DNA from: CAYQDF01 sp964416175
GTDB lineage: Bacteria; Chloroflexota; Anaerolineae; Anaerolineales; UBA4823
Length of the DNA: 21,339 bases
Direction: 5' to 3'
Assembly: GCA_964416175.1 (NCBI GenBank)
Contig: CAYQDF010000051.1
Coordinates: forward strand, 1-21,339
Shown in pieces: positions 1 through 7,454 of the stretch. Made by a program: the position numbers and the translations under genes. The stretch's first letter is position 1. Each line of letters starts with the position of its first letter. The notes beneath the pieces were generated by a model, which saw only the letters and a list, made by a program, of their open reading frames with translations, was not told the origin of the DNA and did no database searches.

Positions 1-175
1 ACTCCCTCGCAAACTCGGGACTTTGACCCTGTTCCGCTCAGACATGTCCCGCGGGGACCGAGGGGATGCCCGCCAGGAAGTGTTTACTCCCGGACGATGC
101 GAAGGGGCACTAATCCCGGCCGTGGGTTAATTTAGAAAGCTCGTTTTTCGGTCCGGCTGGGCGGCGCACCCGGCT
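1..175. other. Window-edge non-coding or unassigned stretch
   Basis: Two plus-strand frames stay open from the left edge to about 130, but neither translation resembles a known family. Both are rich in Gly, Arg and Pro, as expected of chance frames in GC-rich DNA. A short perfect dyad GTCCCGCGGGGAC lies near 47-59. No convincing promoter, RNA gene or U-tracted terminator was seen, although this is where the end of the minus-strand gene ending at 176 should be. Confidence 0.3.
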
Positions 176-496
176 TCACCCTCCGTGCTCTTCGATGGCA
201 GCCTGGGACCAGCTCAGGGCGGCCATCATGCTCGGGAACCCGATCGTGGTGACGCCGAGCAGGATCGCGTGCTGGATCTCTTCCGGAGTCGCGCCGGCTT
301 CGAGGGCGCGGTGGGTGTGAGAGTGGACGCCGCTCTCCGTCTGGTTTGCAGCTGCCATCCCCAGTTTGACCAGCTCGCGCACCTTTCGATCGAGGGGACC
401 GGCTTCGGCGGCGGCTGCGCCGAGACTCTCGTAAGCTCGCCAGACCTGGGCGAAATCGCTTTGGAAGCGCTGGTAAGAGCGGGGGAGTTTGCTCAT
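176..496 (-). CDS. Carboxymuconolactone decarboxylase (AhpD-like) family protein without the redox cysteines
   Basis: This 106-residue protein has the all-helical AhpD/CMD fold signature: a basic RKVRELVKLG helix, then an ESGVHSHTHRAL segment, then AGATPEEIQHAILLG and a hydrophobic GFPSMMAALSW tail. In canonical AhpD-like proteins a CxxC pair precedes the conserved His. Here the equivalent positions are Ser and His, so thiol peroxidase or disulfide chemistry is unlikely. The real substrate cannot be told. Two ATGs lie in tandem. A strong AAAGGAGG sits only 2 nt from the first (499) but 5 nt from the second, so the start at 496 is preferred. It is a single-gene unit with its own promoter, divergent from the VKOR gene. 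The family call is firm; the function is open. Confidence 0.85.
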   Translation of the reverse strand: MSKLPRSYQRFQSDFAQVWRAYESLGAAAAEAGPLDRKVRELVKLGMAAANQTESGVHSHTHRALEAGATPEEIQHAILLGVTTIGFPSMMAALSWSQAAIEEHGG

Positions 497-538
497 CATT
501 TCCTCCTTTTGGGATTATGGTTTTGAATTCAGAGCGCG

Positions 539-567
539 ATCATAGCCCCGAACGGTCGAATCGGCAA
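539..567 (-). promoter_or_regulatory. Sigma-70-type promoter of the CMD-like gene
   Basis: On the minus strand a -35 TTGCCG (562-567) is followed after exactly 17 bases by a -10 TATGAT (539-544). This predicts transcription starting near 532 and a leader of about 36 bases that contains the AAAGGAGG ribosome-binding site of the gene starting at 496. Confidence 0.6.
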
Positions 568-619
568 CCTCTTCGGAGGATTTCATCCGAGGGGACTGGA
601 TGATCAGCGGGAGTTTTTG

Positions 620-661
620 TGACATCTGTCATCGCGCCTAACTTCACAAGCCTGTTAGAAT
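620..661 (+). promoter_or_regulatory. Candidate operator palindrome plus extended -10 of the thioredoxin-VKOR gene
   Basis: TGACATCTGTCA (620-631) is a perfect dyad with 5-base arms. About 20 bases downstream lies TGTTAGAAT (653-661), an extended -10 (TG at 653-654, TAGAAT at 656-661), with no recognisable -35. If transcription starts near 668 the dyad is centred near -42, the usual position of an activator that replaces the -35 element. The leader would be only about 12 bases, which matches the absence of a Shine-Dalgarno site. This is an inference from spacing; no regulator is assigned. Confidence 0.4.
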
Positions 662-679
662 CCATACATCCCGTTGAAG

Positions 680-1762
680 ATGAGACCTTCGTCGCTTCCC
701 CTGAGATCTCCTGGAGAAATTATTTCCACCTGGTTCTGGGCGGTGACCGTTTTGATACTGTTGGCACTGCCGTACGATGCGTCCGCTCGAGGGGAAAGCC
801 AGCAAGCGGAGAAACCCGTCGTGCGGGCGGTGATGTTCTGGGTGGACACCTGCGGGCACTGCCATTACGTGTTGGAGAACGTCCTGCCGCCGCTGCAGGA
901 GAAATATAAGGACCAGTTCGATCTGTTTTTGATAGAGCTGGTCACTTCCGAGGACGTGGATCGCCTGTTTCGGGTTGCCGCCGAATATGGCTTCTCCAAG
1001 GATCAGGTTGGCGTGCCGTTCCTGATCATCGGGGAGGAAGTGCTGATGGGTTCTGACCAGGTAGAGGCGCGCCTGCCAGGGTTGATCGAGACGTACCTGG
1101 CGCAGGGCGGGGTGGATTACCCGCAGGCTGCTGCTCTGGAGGAGATCTTGCCTTCTACAGAGGGCGAGTCCGCTTCCGCCGGCGAGGCTTTCACCACTGG
1201 CGGCCAGCGAATCGGATTCGTCCTGGCAAACGCCATCCTGGCGGGGATGGCCGCGGCAGTGTTCTTCGCAATCTTCTCCATTTTACGGGTTAAAAGCAGG
1301 ATGCCAAAGAAGAAGCGGAGGCACGCTGCCTGGCAGGATTTCGCCATTCCAGGACTGGCCCTTGTCGGGCTGGGAGTGGCGGGATACCTGGCTTATGTGG
1401 AGACGCAGGCCGTCCCGGCGGTGTGCGGCCCGCTTGGCGACTGCAACGCCGTGCACAACAGTCCCTATGCCAGGCTGTTCGGCATGCTGCCGGTCGGGGT
1501 GCTGGGACTGATCGGCTACGCGGCGGTCCTCGGGATCTGGTCTCTGAGTCGCATTGGGGGAGGGCGTCTGGCCGGATATGCTTCCATGCTCCTGTTCGGG
1601 ATGGCTTTCGCCGGCACGGTATTTTCGATCTACCTGACTTACTTGGAGCTTTACGTGATCAGGGCGGTCTGCGACTGGTGCCTGAGTTCAGCTGTGATAA
1701 TCACGCTCCTGCTGCTCTTAAGCGTCAGTTCGGTAAAAGCGATGCTGGTGAAGATCTCATAG
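680..1762 (+). CDS. Membrane thioredoxin-VKOR fusion (disulfide-bond formation protein)
   Basis: This 360-residue fusion is predicted to make disulfide bonds in exported proteins. After a cytoplasmic-membrane anchor or signal segment (about 15-32) comes a thioredoxin-like domain with a CGHC active site (C58-C61) and a cis-Pro loop GVPF (P113). From about 180 on there is a vitamin-K-epoxide-reductase domain. It has a C249-C255 loop pair (CGPLGDC), the following NSPYARLFG segment, and a quinone-side CDWC motif (C331-C334) within four or five hydrophobic helices. The usual bacterial fusion places the thioredoxin domain after VKOR; here it comes first. The start is taken at the first ATG (680). 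A TTG two codons upstream is possible, and neither has a Shine-Dalgarno site. The 3' end overlaps recJ tail to tail by 38 bases. Confidence 0.9.
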   Translation: MRPSSLPLRSPGEIISTWFWAVTVLILLALPYDASARGESQQAEKPVVRAVMFWVDTCGHCHYVLENVLPPLQEKYKDQFDLFLIELVTSEDVDRLFRVAAEYGFSKDQVGVPFLIIGEEVLMGSDQVEARLPGLIETYLAQGGVDYPQAAALEEILPSTEGESASAGEAFTTGGQRIGFVLANAILAGMAAAVFFAIFSILRVKSRMPKKKRRHAAWQDFAIPGLALVGLGVAGYLAYVETQAVPAVCGPLGDCNAVHNSPYARLFGMLPVGVLGLIGYAAVLGIWSLSRIGGGRLAGYASMLLFGMAFAGTVFSIYLTYLELYVIRAVCDWCLSSAVIITLLLLLSVSSVKAMLVKIS

Positions 1763-4106
1763 CTTCGATCAGGCTTTCGGCCTCCGCCCGGGCATAGTAC
1801 GCCCGGAAGGCTGCTGTCTCAGCCAACAGAACATTGAGCCTTGCGGCGAGCCTGCCCAATTCTTCCCTGTCCCCGGCTCCCTTATCCCCTTTCCCCTTTT
1901 CCCCTAAGGTCACTTCACCTCTGTCTTCAGACACCATCCCGATCTGCCCGCTGGCCTCCAACCAGGCCAGGCCCAATCTGACGGTGGCTTCCCGCTGAGC
2001 TGTTGCTGCGGCCAGCGCGGCCAGGCTGGTGCGTCCCGCATTCACGCGCAGGGTGTGCTTCACCAGCCCCGCCAGGCGAAGGAGGAATGGTTCCAGCCGG
2101 TCCTCCTCCGGCTTCACGGCGAAAAGGAAGACGAATTCCGGCGAAACGACGCCGAGCGCGGCCTGGAGCTCCGCGCTCCCCGGCGGCGAGTTCCAGACGG
2201 CCAGCCTGTGATGCGGGGTGAGCCCCATTCGTTCAACGCCCTGGATACCCTTTTCGGCCAGTCGCTCGCGGCCCTCGCCCTCCGCCCAAACCAGCAGGTC
2301 TCCGGCTTTGAGCAGCTCCATGAGCACAGCCAGGGGATGTTCTGAACCCCGGTAGTCCTCGACGCGGATCGACCTGCGGGGTTTGATTTCGAGGACAGTT
2401 CCTTCCACCGGGCGAGCGTCCACCCACTCAATCTGCACCTCTCGCCGGCCACGGAAGTCGCTGGACCGGGCGGTGTATGCCAGGTCGAAAGGCATGCCAT
2501 CAACCAGCCAGTCGGGCAGCTCTCCGACCCCGCCGCCCCACCAGACGATCTTGTGCGTGTTGCCGCTCTCGCCGGCGACGATCACCTGGAGGTGATCCCC
2601 GGCGCGGCCGAGGGTTGTACGGCGCTCCAGGCTCAGGTTTTTCGCGACCAGGACAGGGCGGGGATTTCCGGGACCGAAGGGGGCCAGACGCTCCAGGTCA
2701 GCGACCAGATCGAGGGTGAGATCGTCCAGGGGCAGCCAGCCGTCGACCGGCAGGGCAGGTTCTCGATCGAGCGCGGCCATCTGTTCGCCAATGGCGGCGG
2801 AGAACGCTTCCTTGAAAGCGGGGACATGGTCTGCATGGAGGGCGAAGCCGCCGGCCATCGGGTGCCCACCGAAGCCTGCCAGATGCTCCCGGCAGGCGGC
2901 GATGGCCGCGGTGATATCGACGCCCGCGATCGAGCGCGCCGAGCCGCGCGCCAGCTCGCCTGGAGGCGCGGCGATCAGCGCGACGGGGCGTTTGTGCTCC
3001 TCCACCAGGCGGCTGGCGACGATGCCGATCACCCCTGCCGGCCAGGCCGGGTGCGAAAGCACCAGCGCCGGGCTTCTCAAGAGGGAGGGATCGCACTCGA
3101 TCTGCGCGGCGGCGGCCTGGTAGACCTGGCTCGTCAGCAGCCTGCGTCGGGCGTTGAGCACTTCCAGCTGGGCGGCGATCACCCGCGCCTGGCCTGGATC
3201 ACGGGTGGTGAGCAGATCGACCGCCGGATTGGCATCTGACAGGCGGCCGAGGGCGTTCAGGCGCGGGCCGAGCTCGAAGCCCACGTGCTCCTCGGTCAGG
3301 CCAGCCGGGTCGATCTCCGCCATCTCCAGCATGGCGAGCAGCCCGGGTCGCTCCGTCCTGCGCAGTGCCGACAGCCCCAGCTGGAGCAGGTGCCGCGTAT
3401 CGGCTTTCACCAGGGCCAGGTCGGCGACGATCCCCAGGGCGGCCAGGTCGAGGTATTGCGCCTCACCGCCCGGAGATCCCATCTGGCGGTACAGCGCGCT
3501 CGCCAGCTTGTATGCAACGCCTACGCCCGGCAGGGATTCGGCAGGATGGCTGGGCGGGGCCAGGTGGGGGTTGACCACGGCCAGGGCCGCGGGCAGGGAC
3601 TCAGCCGGGATGTGGTGATCGGTGACGATCACATCCACCCCCCGTTCCTTCGCATAGATGACCGCGTCGTGGGCGTGGATGCCCGTGTCGCAGGTGAGGA
3701 TCAACCTGGCCCCCTCCTCGATGATCCGGGACAGGACCGGGAGATTGACCCCGTGGGATTCCTGTTCACGGACGGGGATGTGGTAGCTAACGGCGCTCCC
3801 GAAATCCCGCAATGTCGAGACGAGCAGCGCGGTGGCGGTTTGCCCGTCGACGTCGAAATCCCCCCAGACGCACACCGGCTCGAGATCGCGGATGGCGCGC
3901 GCCAGCCGGTCGATGGCTTTTTCCATGCCCGGCAGATCGAGCGGCGAGGAGGGAGTGTAAGCAGATGGATCGAGGAAAGCGCGCGCAGCAGCCGGATCGA
4001 GGATCCCCCGCCGGGCGAGGGTCTCGGCAACCAGCGGATGCCCCCCCACGGCGGAGCGCAGGGAGGGTGGGACAGAGATCTGTTGGAGGAATCTCCAGGT
4101 AGTCAA
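1725..4106 (-). CDS. recJ: Single-stranded-DNA exonuclease RecJ, long form
   Basis: RecJ degrades single-stranded DNA 5'-3' in recombinational and mismatch repair. All DHH-superfamily landmarks are visible: GDFDVDG (82-88, metal-binding Asps), CDTGI (139-143), the name-giving DHH (163-165) and GIVADL (225-230). The DHHA1 half has HPAWPAGVIGIVASRL (352-367) and GGHPMAGGF (413-421), and an OB-fold region follows at about 460-580. The protein is 793 residues against 577 in E. coli. The extra C-terminus ends in a winged-helix-like segment and contains a Gly/Lys/Asp-rich linker encoded by a G-run tract. The assigned start is TTG, with GAGGGAG just upstream, and the protein aligns with the family from its first residues. 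It is probably the last gene of the helicase-nuclease cluster. Confidence 0.95.
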   Translation of the reverse strand: MTTWRFLQQISVPPSLRSAVGGHPLVAETLARRGILDPAAARAFLDPSAYTPSSPLDLPGMEKAIDRLARAIRDLEPVCVWGDFDVDGQTATALLVSTLRDFGSAVSYHIPVREQESHGVNLPVLSRIIEEGARLILTCDTGIHAHDAVIYAKERGVDVIVTDHHIPAESLPAALAVVNPHLAPPSHPAESLPGVGVAYKLASALYRQMGSPGGEAQYLDLAALGIVADLALVKADTRHLLQLGLSALRRTERPGLLAMLEMAEIDPAGLTEEHVGFELGPRLNALGRLSDANPAVDLLTTRDPGQARVIAAQLEVLNARRRLLTSQVYQAAAAQIECDPSLLRSPALVLSHPAWPAGVIGIVASRLVEEHKRPVALIAAPPGELARGSARSIAGVDITAAIAACREHLAGFGGHPMAGGFALHADHVPAFKEAFSAAIGEQMAALDREPALPVDGWLPLDDLTLDLVADLERLAPFGPGNPRPVLVAKNLSLERRTTLGRAGDHLQVIVAGESGNTHKIVWWGGGVGELPDWLVDGMPFDLAYTARSSDFRGRREVQIEWVDARPVEGTVLEIKPRRSIRVEDYRGSEHPLAVLMELLKAGDLLVWAEGEGRERLAEKGIQGVERMGLTPHHRLAVWNSPPGSAELQAALGVVSPEFVFLFAVKPEEDRLEPFLLRLAGLVKHTLRVNAGRTSLAALAAATAQREATVRLGLAWLEASGQIGMVSEDRGEVTLGEKGKGDKGAGDREELGRLAARLNVLLAETAAFRAYYARAEAESLIEAMRSSPASLLPN
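1871..1904 (-). repeat. G-run tract with G-quadruplex-forming pattern inside recJ
   Basis: On the coding (minus) strand five runs of 3-4 G are separated by loops of 3-4 bases: runs at 1901-1904, 1893-1896, 1886-1889, 1879-1881 and 1871-1874. This meets the usual G3+N1-7 pattern and would also be present in the mRNA. In frame it encodes a GEKGKGDKGAGDR linker between the winged-helix segment and the C-terminal helix of RecJ. Confidence 0.55.
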
Positions 4107-4122
4107 TCTCCCTCATCCCCTG

Positions 4123-4148
4123 CCCTTCTCCTAAACATAGGAGAAGGG
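4123..4148. repeat. Perfect 11-bp hairpin, REP-like palindrome, in front of recJ
   Basis: CCCTTCTCCTA (4123-4133) and TAGGAGAAGGG (4138-4148) form an 11-bp perfect stem with the 4-base loop AACA. No T-tract follows on either strand, so it is not a classic terminator. On the minus strand the hairpin is followed at once by GCAGGGGATGAGGG. That arrangement resembles dispersed extragenic palindromes of the form GGAGAGGGGCAGGGGTGAGGG seen in many GC-rich genomes. The tail supplies the purine stretch just before the recJ TTG start. It may also act as an mRNA processing or stability element between the nuclease gene and recJ. Confidence 0.6.
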
Positions 4149-4176
4149 ATGTCGTAGGGTTGCCATTTCTTGTTAA

Positions 4177-5088
4177 TCAGAACTCAATCTCCGTGATCTG
4201 GTCGAGCTCGAGGCGGAACTCGAGGTCATCGGCGACCTCTGACTCGAGAGCGATCTGTTCCAGGGAGCCGGCGCGCACGCCGCGGTCGCACAGGGAGCGG
4301 TAGGTACAGAAGGCGCAGCGTTCTTCGTGAGGGGTGAGGTGAAAATCTCCAGCTCCCAGGCGCTCGATCTCTGCCACCAGACCCTGGAGATATTCCCGGT
4401 CCTGGGCGAACTGTTCCTGGCTGTAGGTGAACCGCTCCGGTTCGTGAGGCGATTCCGGGAACCAGTAGACCATCTCGATCTGATCTGGCGCCAGTGGACC
4501 AGCCTGGTTTATCGTCGTAGCGTTTTCGAAGGTCGTCCCGACACACGCCAGGGTGAAAGGATACACCTTCGTTTGAACGCGAGCAGCCAGCCACCCGCGC
4601 TCAGGGCGAATCTTGGAGGTCTTCCAGTCGACGATAGTCACCCTGGCTCGTGAAGACGAACCGAAATCCTCCGGGCGCCAGAGGACCACATCATATTTGG
4701 CGACCAGCCGGTACCCACCCAGGGGTGCCGAGAACACTGCTTCGACCAGCAAACGCTGCGGGCGAGTCTCTGCAATCTCCGAACCAACGAGCGGGCCGGA
4801 AAACCTGAGGTAATTCTCCCACCAGCGCTGCAGCTCAGTCCCTGCGGCGCGGCTCCCGGCCAACATCTCGGTGATGCGGGCTGCCGGCACCCCAAGGAGG
4901 AATTGCTGCGCCAGGCGGTGGAAGGCAATGCCGAGCTGTGAGTGGCGCTCGCTTTCGTGGATTGGTTCCGCTTCGACTGCCGGCCAGGCGATCCTTTCCA
5001 GGTAGCGCAGCTGGAAACGCCGGCGGCAGTCCACGTAGTCCTGCAGGCTTCCCTGGGTAAACTGGAAATCGGGGGGGAGAGTATTCAT
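4177..5088 (-). CDS. RecB-type PD-(D/E)XK exonuclease with AddB-like Fe-S cysteines
   Basis: This 303-residue stand-alone nuclease belongs to the RecB/AddB/Cas4 branch. The catalytic core is visible as H57 (GIAFHRL), D133 (AKYDVV), D154 and K156 (VTIVDWKTSK), and QTKVYPF (172-178). One cysteine near the N-terminus (C21 in DCRRRFQLRY) and three near the C-terminus (C258, C261, C267 in CAFCTYRSLC) match the four-cysteine iron-sulfur staple of AddB, AdnA and Cas4 nucleases. In classical AddAB this module is fused to the end of AddB; here it is a separate gene 59 bases after the UvrD-like helicase. It is expected to cut the unwound strands during end resection. A Cas4-like role is unlikely because there is no cas gene nearby. 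Confidence 0.85.
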   Translation of the reverse strand: MNTLPPDFQFTQGSLQDYVDCRRRFQLRYLERIAWPAVEAEPIHESERHSQLGIAFHRLAQQFLLGVPAARITEMLAGSRAAGTELQRWWENYLRFSGPLVGSEIAETRPQRLLVEAVFSAPLGGYRLVAKYDVVLWRPEDFGSSSRARVTIVDWKTSKIRPERGWLAARVQTKVYPFTLACVGTTFENATTINQAGPLAPDQIEMVYWFPESPHEPERFTYSQEQFAQDREYLQGLVAEIERLGAGDFHLTPHEERCAFCTYRSLCDRGVRAGSLEQIALESEVADDLEFRLELDQITEIEF

Positions 5089-5147
5089 TCGCAGTCTCTC
5101 AACGGTTTATGTATGGCAATACGCGATTGGCCTGCCGGCTCCCGTCT

Positions 5148-7409
5148 TCAACCGTCAACCTCGGTCGTCCATCTTCCGTCCTTTGCCTTCGCTCTTTCCC
5201 AATAACCCATCAGATACGCCAGCGGCAGGGCCGGCCCCAGGTCCCCCTCGCGCCCGCTGTTCCAGGTGACGATCAGTTCCTTTTTGGCGCGGGTAATGGC
5301 GACGTAGAGCAGGCGCAGCCGTTCGGAGACGTAAGCCAGGCGCGCCTGGCGCGAGGCGCGGCCTTCTTCGTACCAGGCGTAGGGGTCGGGCGACAGGGCA
5401 GCCTCCAGCTGCTCCAGGGCCTCCGCCTCCAGGTTCAGGTTGTCCCTGAGGTACCATGGCTCGGAGATAAATTTATCCCCCTCAACGCCGGAGGGGAAGT
5501 CGTAGTTGTTGACGGACATCAGGTACACCCGGTCGAATTCGAGTCCCTTGGCCTTATGTATGGTGGCGACGATCACTTCGCCTTTGTGCCTGTCCGGATC
5601 GAAGCCGGTGTCGTCTTCGCTGAAACCAAGGAAGCGGCGCTCGTTGCGGGCGATCACCGCCAGTTCCTCGGTGAACTCGGGCAGTCGCCAATCCTGGTGC
5701 ACCTGGCCCGCCTGGCGGAGGAGGAAGGCGAGTTTGTGCGCGATGGCCAGGTCGGCTGGTTCCTCGAACAAGTCCTGAGCGAGCGAAAGGACCAGCTGGT
5801 CGACCGGCAGGATGGCAGCGCCCTGCCAGCGCTGGACGAGGCGGCGAAAAGCTTCCAGCTCAGCAGCCGCCCAATCGTCTTCCGGGGACAGGTCCAGCCC
5901 GGCGAGCCAGTCCTCCCCGGCGCGCGGCCAGAGGTAGCTTTCGACGGCGCGCAGACCCTTGAACAGCCCAAGGGCCCTTTCAGTCCGGGCTCTGGCCTCG
6001 TCGTCATCTGTCTTAGCATGCCGCCAGGCGCGGTATGCCCCCGCGAGCTTTTTTCTTGAGCCAGGATCGGCCAGGTAGGATACGACGGTGCCGAGCACGC
6101 CGGCCGTGCCGCGAGTGGCGGTCGTGCTGCGCAGCAGCGTGTCGGTATACGGCAGCTTCCGCCGGCGCAGCTCGTCGACCAGCTCGAAACCGCGCTGGTT
6201 GCGCGGCACCAGGACCGCGACCGTTTCATCCGGGTGATCAGGAAGCCAGCGCTCCAGGGACATCGCAACGGCGTGGATCTCCTCCAGCGGCGTGAGCCGC
6301 CGCTGGAGAAGCTGGATCTTCTCCGGGGAGTCCGGCGGGTTGGGCTGGGGGTCCCCCTGTGGGACGGGTTCGATGAGGGGTGGGGCCAGGGCATCCCGCG
6401 CTTCCGGCTGAGGGTGTTGCTCCCGGGTCCATTCGATCAAGCGGTTAGCCAGATCAATGATGCTCTGGGTCGAGCGCCCGGAGTTCGGCATGTCGCGCGG
6501 CACGACGTCCGGGTCAGCCAGGAAGCGGCGCAGGTGCTCGGGGCTGGCGGTGGTGAAGGTCTCGAAGATAGCCTGGTTGGGATCGCCGACCCGCACCCAG
6601 TTCCCGTGCGGACCGACCAGCAGGCTGAGGATCTCCTCCTGGAGCTGGCTGCTGTCCTGAGCTTCGTCCTCCAGGATGTAAGGCCACCTGTCGCGCAGGC
6701 GCTCCAGGTAGAGGGGGTCCTGCCTCAGGGTGTGCAGCGCCAGCCGGATCAAGTCGTCGAAATCGACTGCTCCTCGGTAGGTCAGCGCTCTCTGGTAGTC
6801 GGTGTAGACCTCCAGGCCCATCCGGGCCAGAGGGAGTGGCAGATCGCCCAGGCGCTCTTTCAAGGCTTCCGGCGACAGGCCGCGGTCCTTGGCGGTGCGG
6901 ATGAAGCTCAGGGCCAGGTTGCTTGCCAGCTGGGGCAAGAGCTCGCGCCGCGCCCAGTCGGATTTCGATTCCTCCATGTCCGGATTCAGGAACTCGTCCA
7001 GTGCGTGGGGATGGGCGCGCACCCAGGCGAGGGCAGCGTCCTCCCGGATCTGGTCGGCGGCGCGCTCGTCGATGATCTGGAAGTCATCTGTCAGGCCCGC
7101 CAGGTCGGGCCGCTCGCGGACGATGTCGTGCGCCAGCCCGTGCAGGGTGCGCACCCGGTAGTAAAGGTTCGGCAGCAGGTCGTATTCTTTCAGAAATGCG
7201 CTGACCCGGGCGGCGAAGTTGTCCACCGCCGAGTTGACCAGAGTCACGACCAGCACTTCCTGGTCGTCTCGCAGCTCATTGTTGGAGATGATCTCCGCTG
7301 CCAGGAGGGAGAGGATCTGCGTCTTACCGCTGCCCGGCACGGCGGCGATACCCATTTTACCGCCGCGGTACTTAAGGATCTCTTTCTGCTTTGGACGAGG
7401 GTTGAACAT
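5148..7409 (-). CDS. UvrD/Rep-family (SF1A) ATP-dependent DNA helicase, AddA-like role
   Basis: This 753-residue protein has a complete set of SF1A helicase motifs: Q motif Q8, Walker A AVPGSGKT (23-30), motif II LEDEAQD (246-252), motif III VGDPNQAIF (274-282), motif IV NSGRSTQSI (309-317), motif V IVATIHKAKGLEFDRVYL (613-630) and motif VI LLYVAITRAKKEL (700-712). It should therefore be an active 3'-5' translocase. The protein ends about 40 residues after motif VI, so unlike AddA or RecB it has no nuclease domain. Genes for a nuclease and a degenerate helicase flank it on the same strand. No Shine-Dalgarno is visible and the ATG at 7409 follows the previous stop by 45 bases. It could instead be a general repair helicase such as PcrA, but the neighbours argue for an AddA-like partner role. 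Confidence 0.92.
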   Translation of the reverse strand: MFNPRPKQKEILKYRGGKMGIAAVPGSGKTQILSLLAAEIISNNELRDDQEVLVVTLVNSAVDNFAARVSAFLKEYDLLPNLYYRVRTLHGLAHDIVRERPDLAGLTDDFQIIDERAADQIREDAALAWVRAHPHALDEFLNPDMEESKSDWARRELLPQLASNLALSFIRTAKDRGLSPEALKERLGDLPLPLARMGLEVYTDYQRALTYRGAVDFDDLIRLALHTLRQDPLYLERLRDRWPYILEDEAQDSSQLQEEILSLLVGPHGNWVRVGDPNQAIFETFTTASPEHLRRFLADPDVVPRDMPNSGRSTQSIIDLANRLIEWTREQHPQPEARDALAPPLIEPVPQGDPQPNPPDSPEKIQLLQRRLTPLEEIHAVAMSLERWLPDHPDETVAVLVPRNQRGFELVDELRRRKLPYTDTLLRSTTATRGTAGVLGTVVSYLADPGSRKKLAGAYRAWRHAKTDDDEARARTERALGLFKGLRAVESYLWPRAGEDWLAGLDLSPEDDWAAAELEAFRRLVQRWQGAAILPVDQLVLSLAQDLFEEPADLAIAHKLAFLLRQAGQVHQDWRLPEFTEELAVIARNERRFLGFSEDDTGFDPDRHKGEVIVATIHKAKGLEFDRVYLMSVNNYDFPSGVEGDKFISEPWYLRDNLNLEAEALEQLEAALSPDPYAWYEEGRASRQARLAYVSERLRLLYVAITRAKKELIVTWNSGREGDLGPALPLAYLMGYWERAKAKDGRWTTEVDG

Positions 7410-7454
7410 CGGTGGATAGTCAGGTTCTGGGTATCGCCAGGCGCCCGTGCGCGC

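Noticed and set aside
4123..4148. Rho-independent terminator between the nuclease gene and recJ
   Set aside because: The stem is strong but no T-tract follows on the minus strand, and recJ starts just beyond it; treated as a REP-like element instead.
3285..4157. Long plus-strand open frame (290 codons) opposite recJ
   Set aside because: It is the mirror of a firmly identified gene in GC-rich DNA; its Arg/Gly/Asp-rich translation matches no family.
4177..5088. Cas4 nuclease of a CRISPR system
   Set aside because: The cysteine layout is shared with AddB-type nucleases, and there are no cas genes or repeat arrays in the window.
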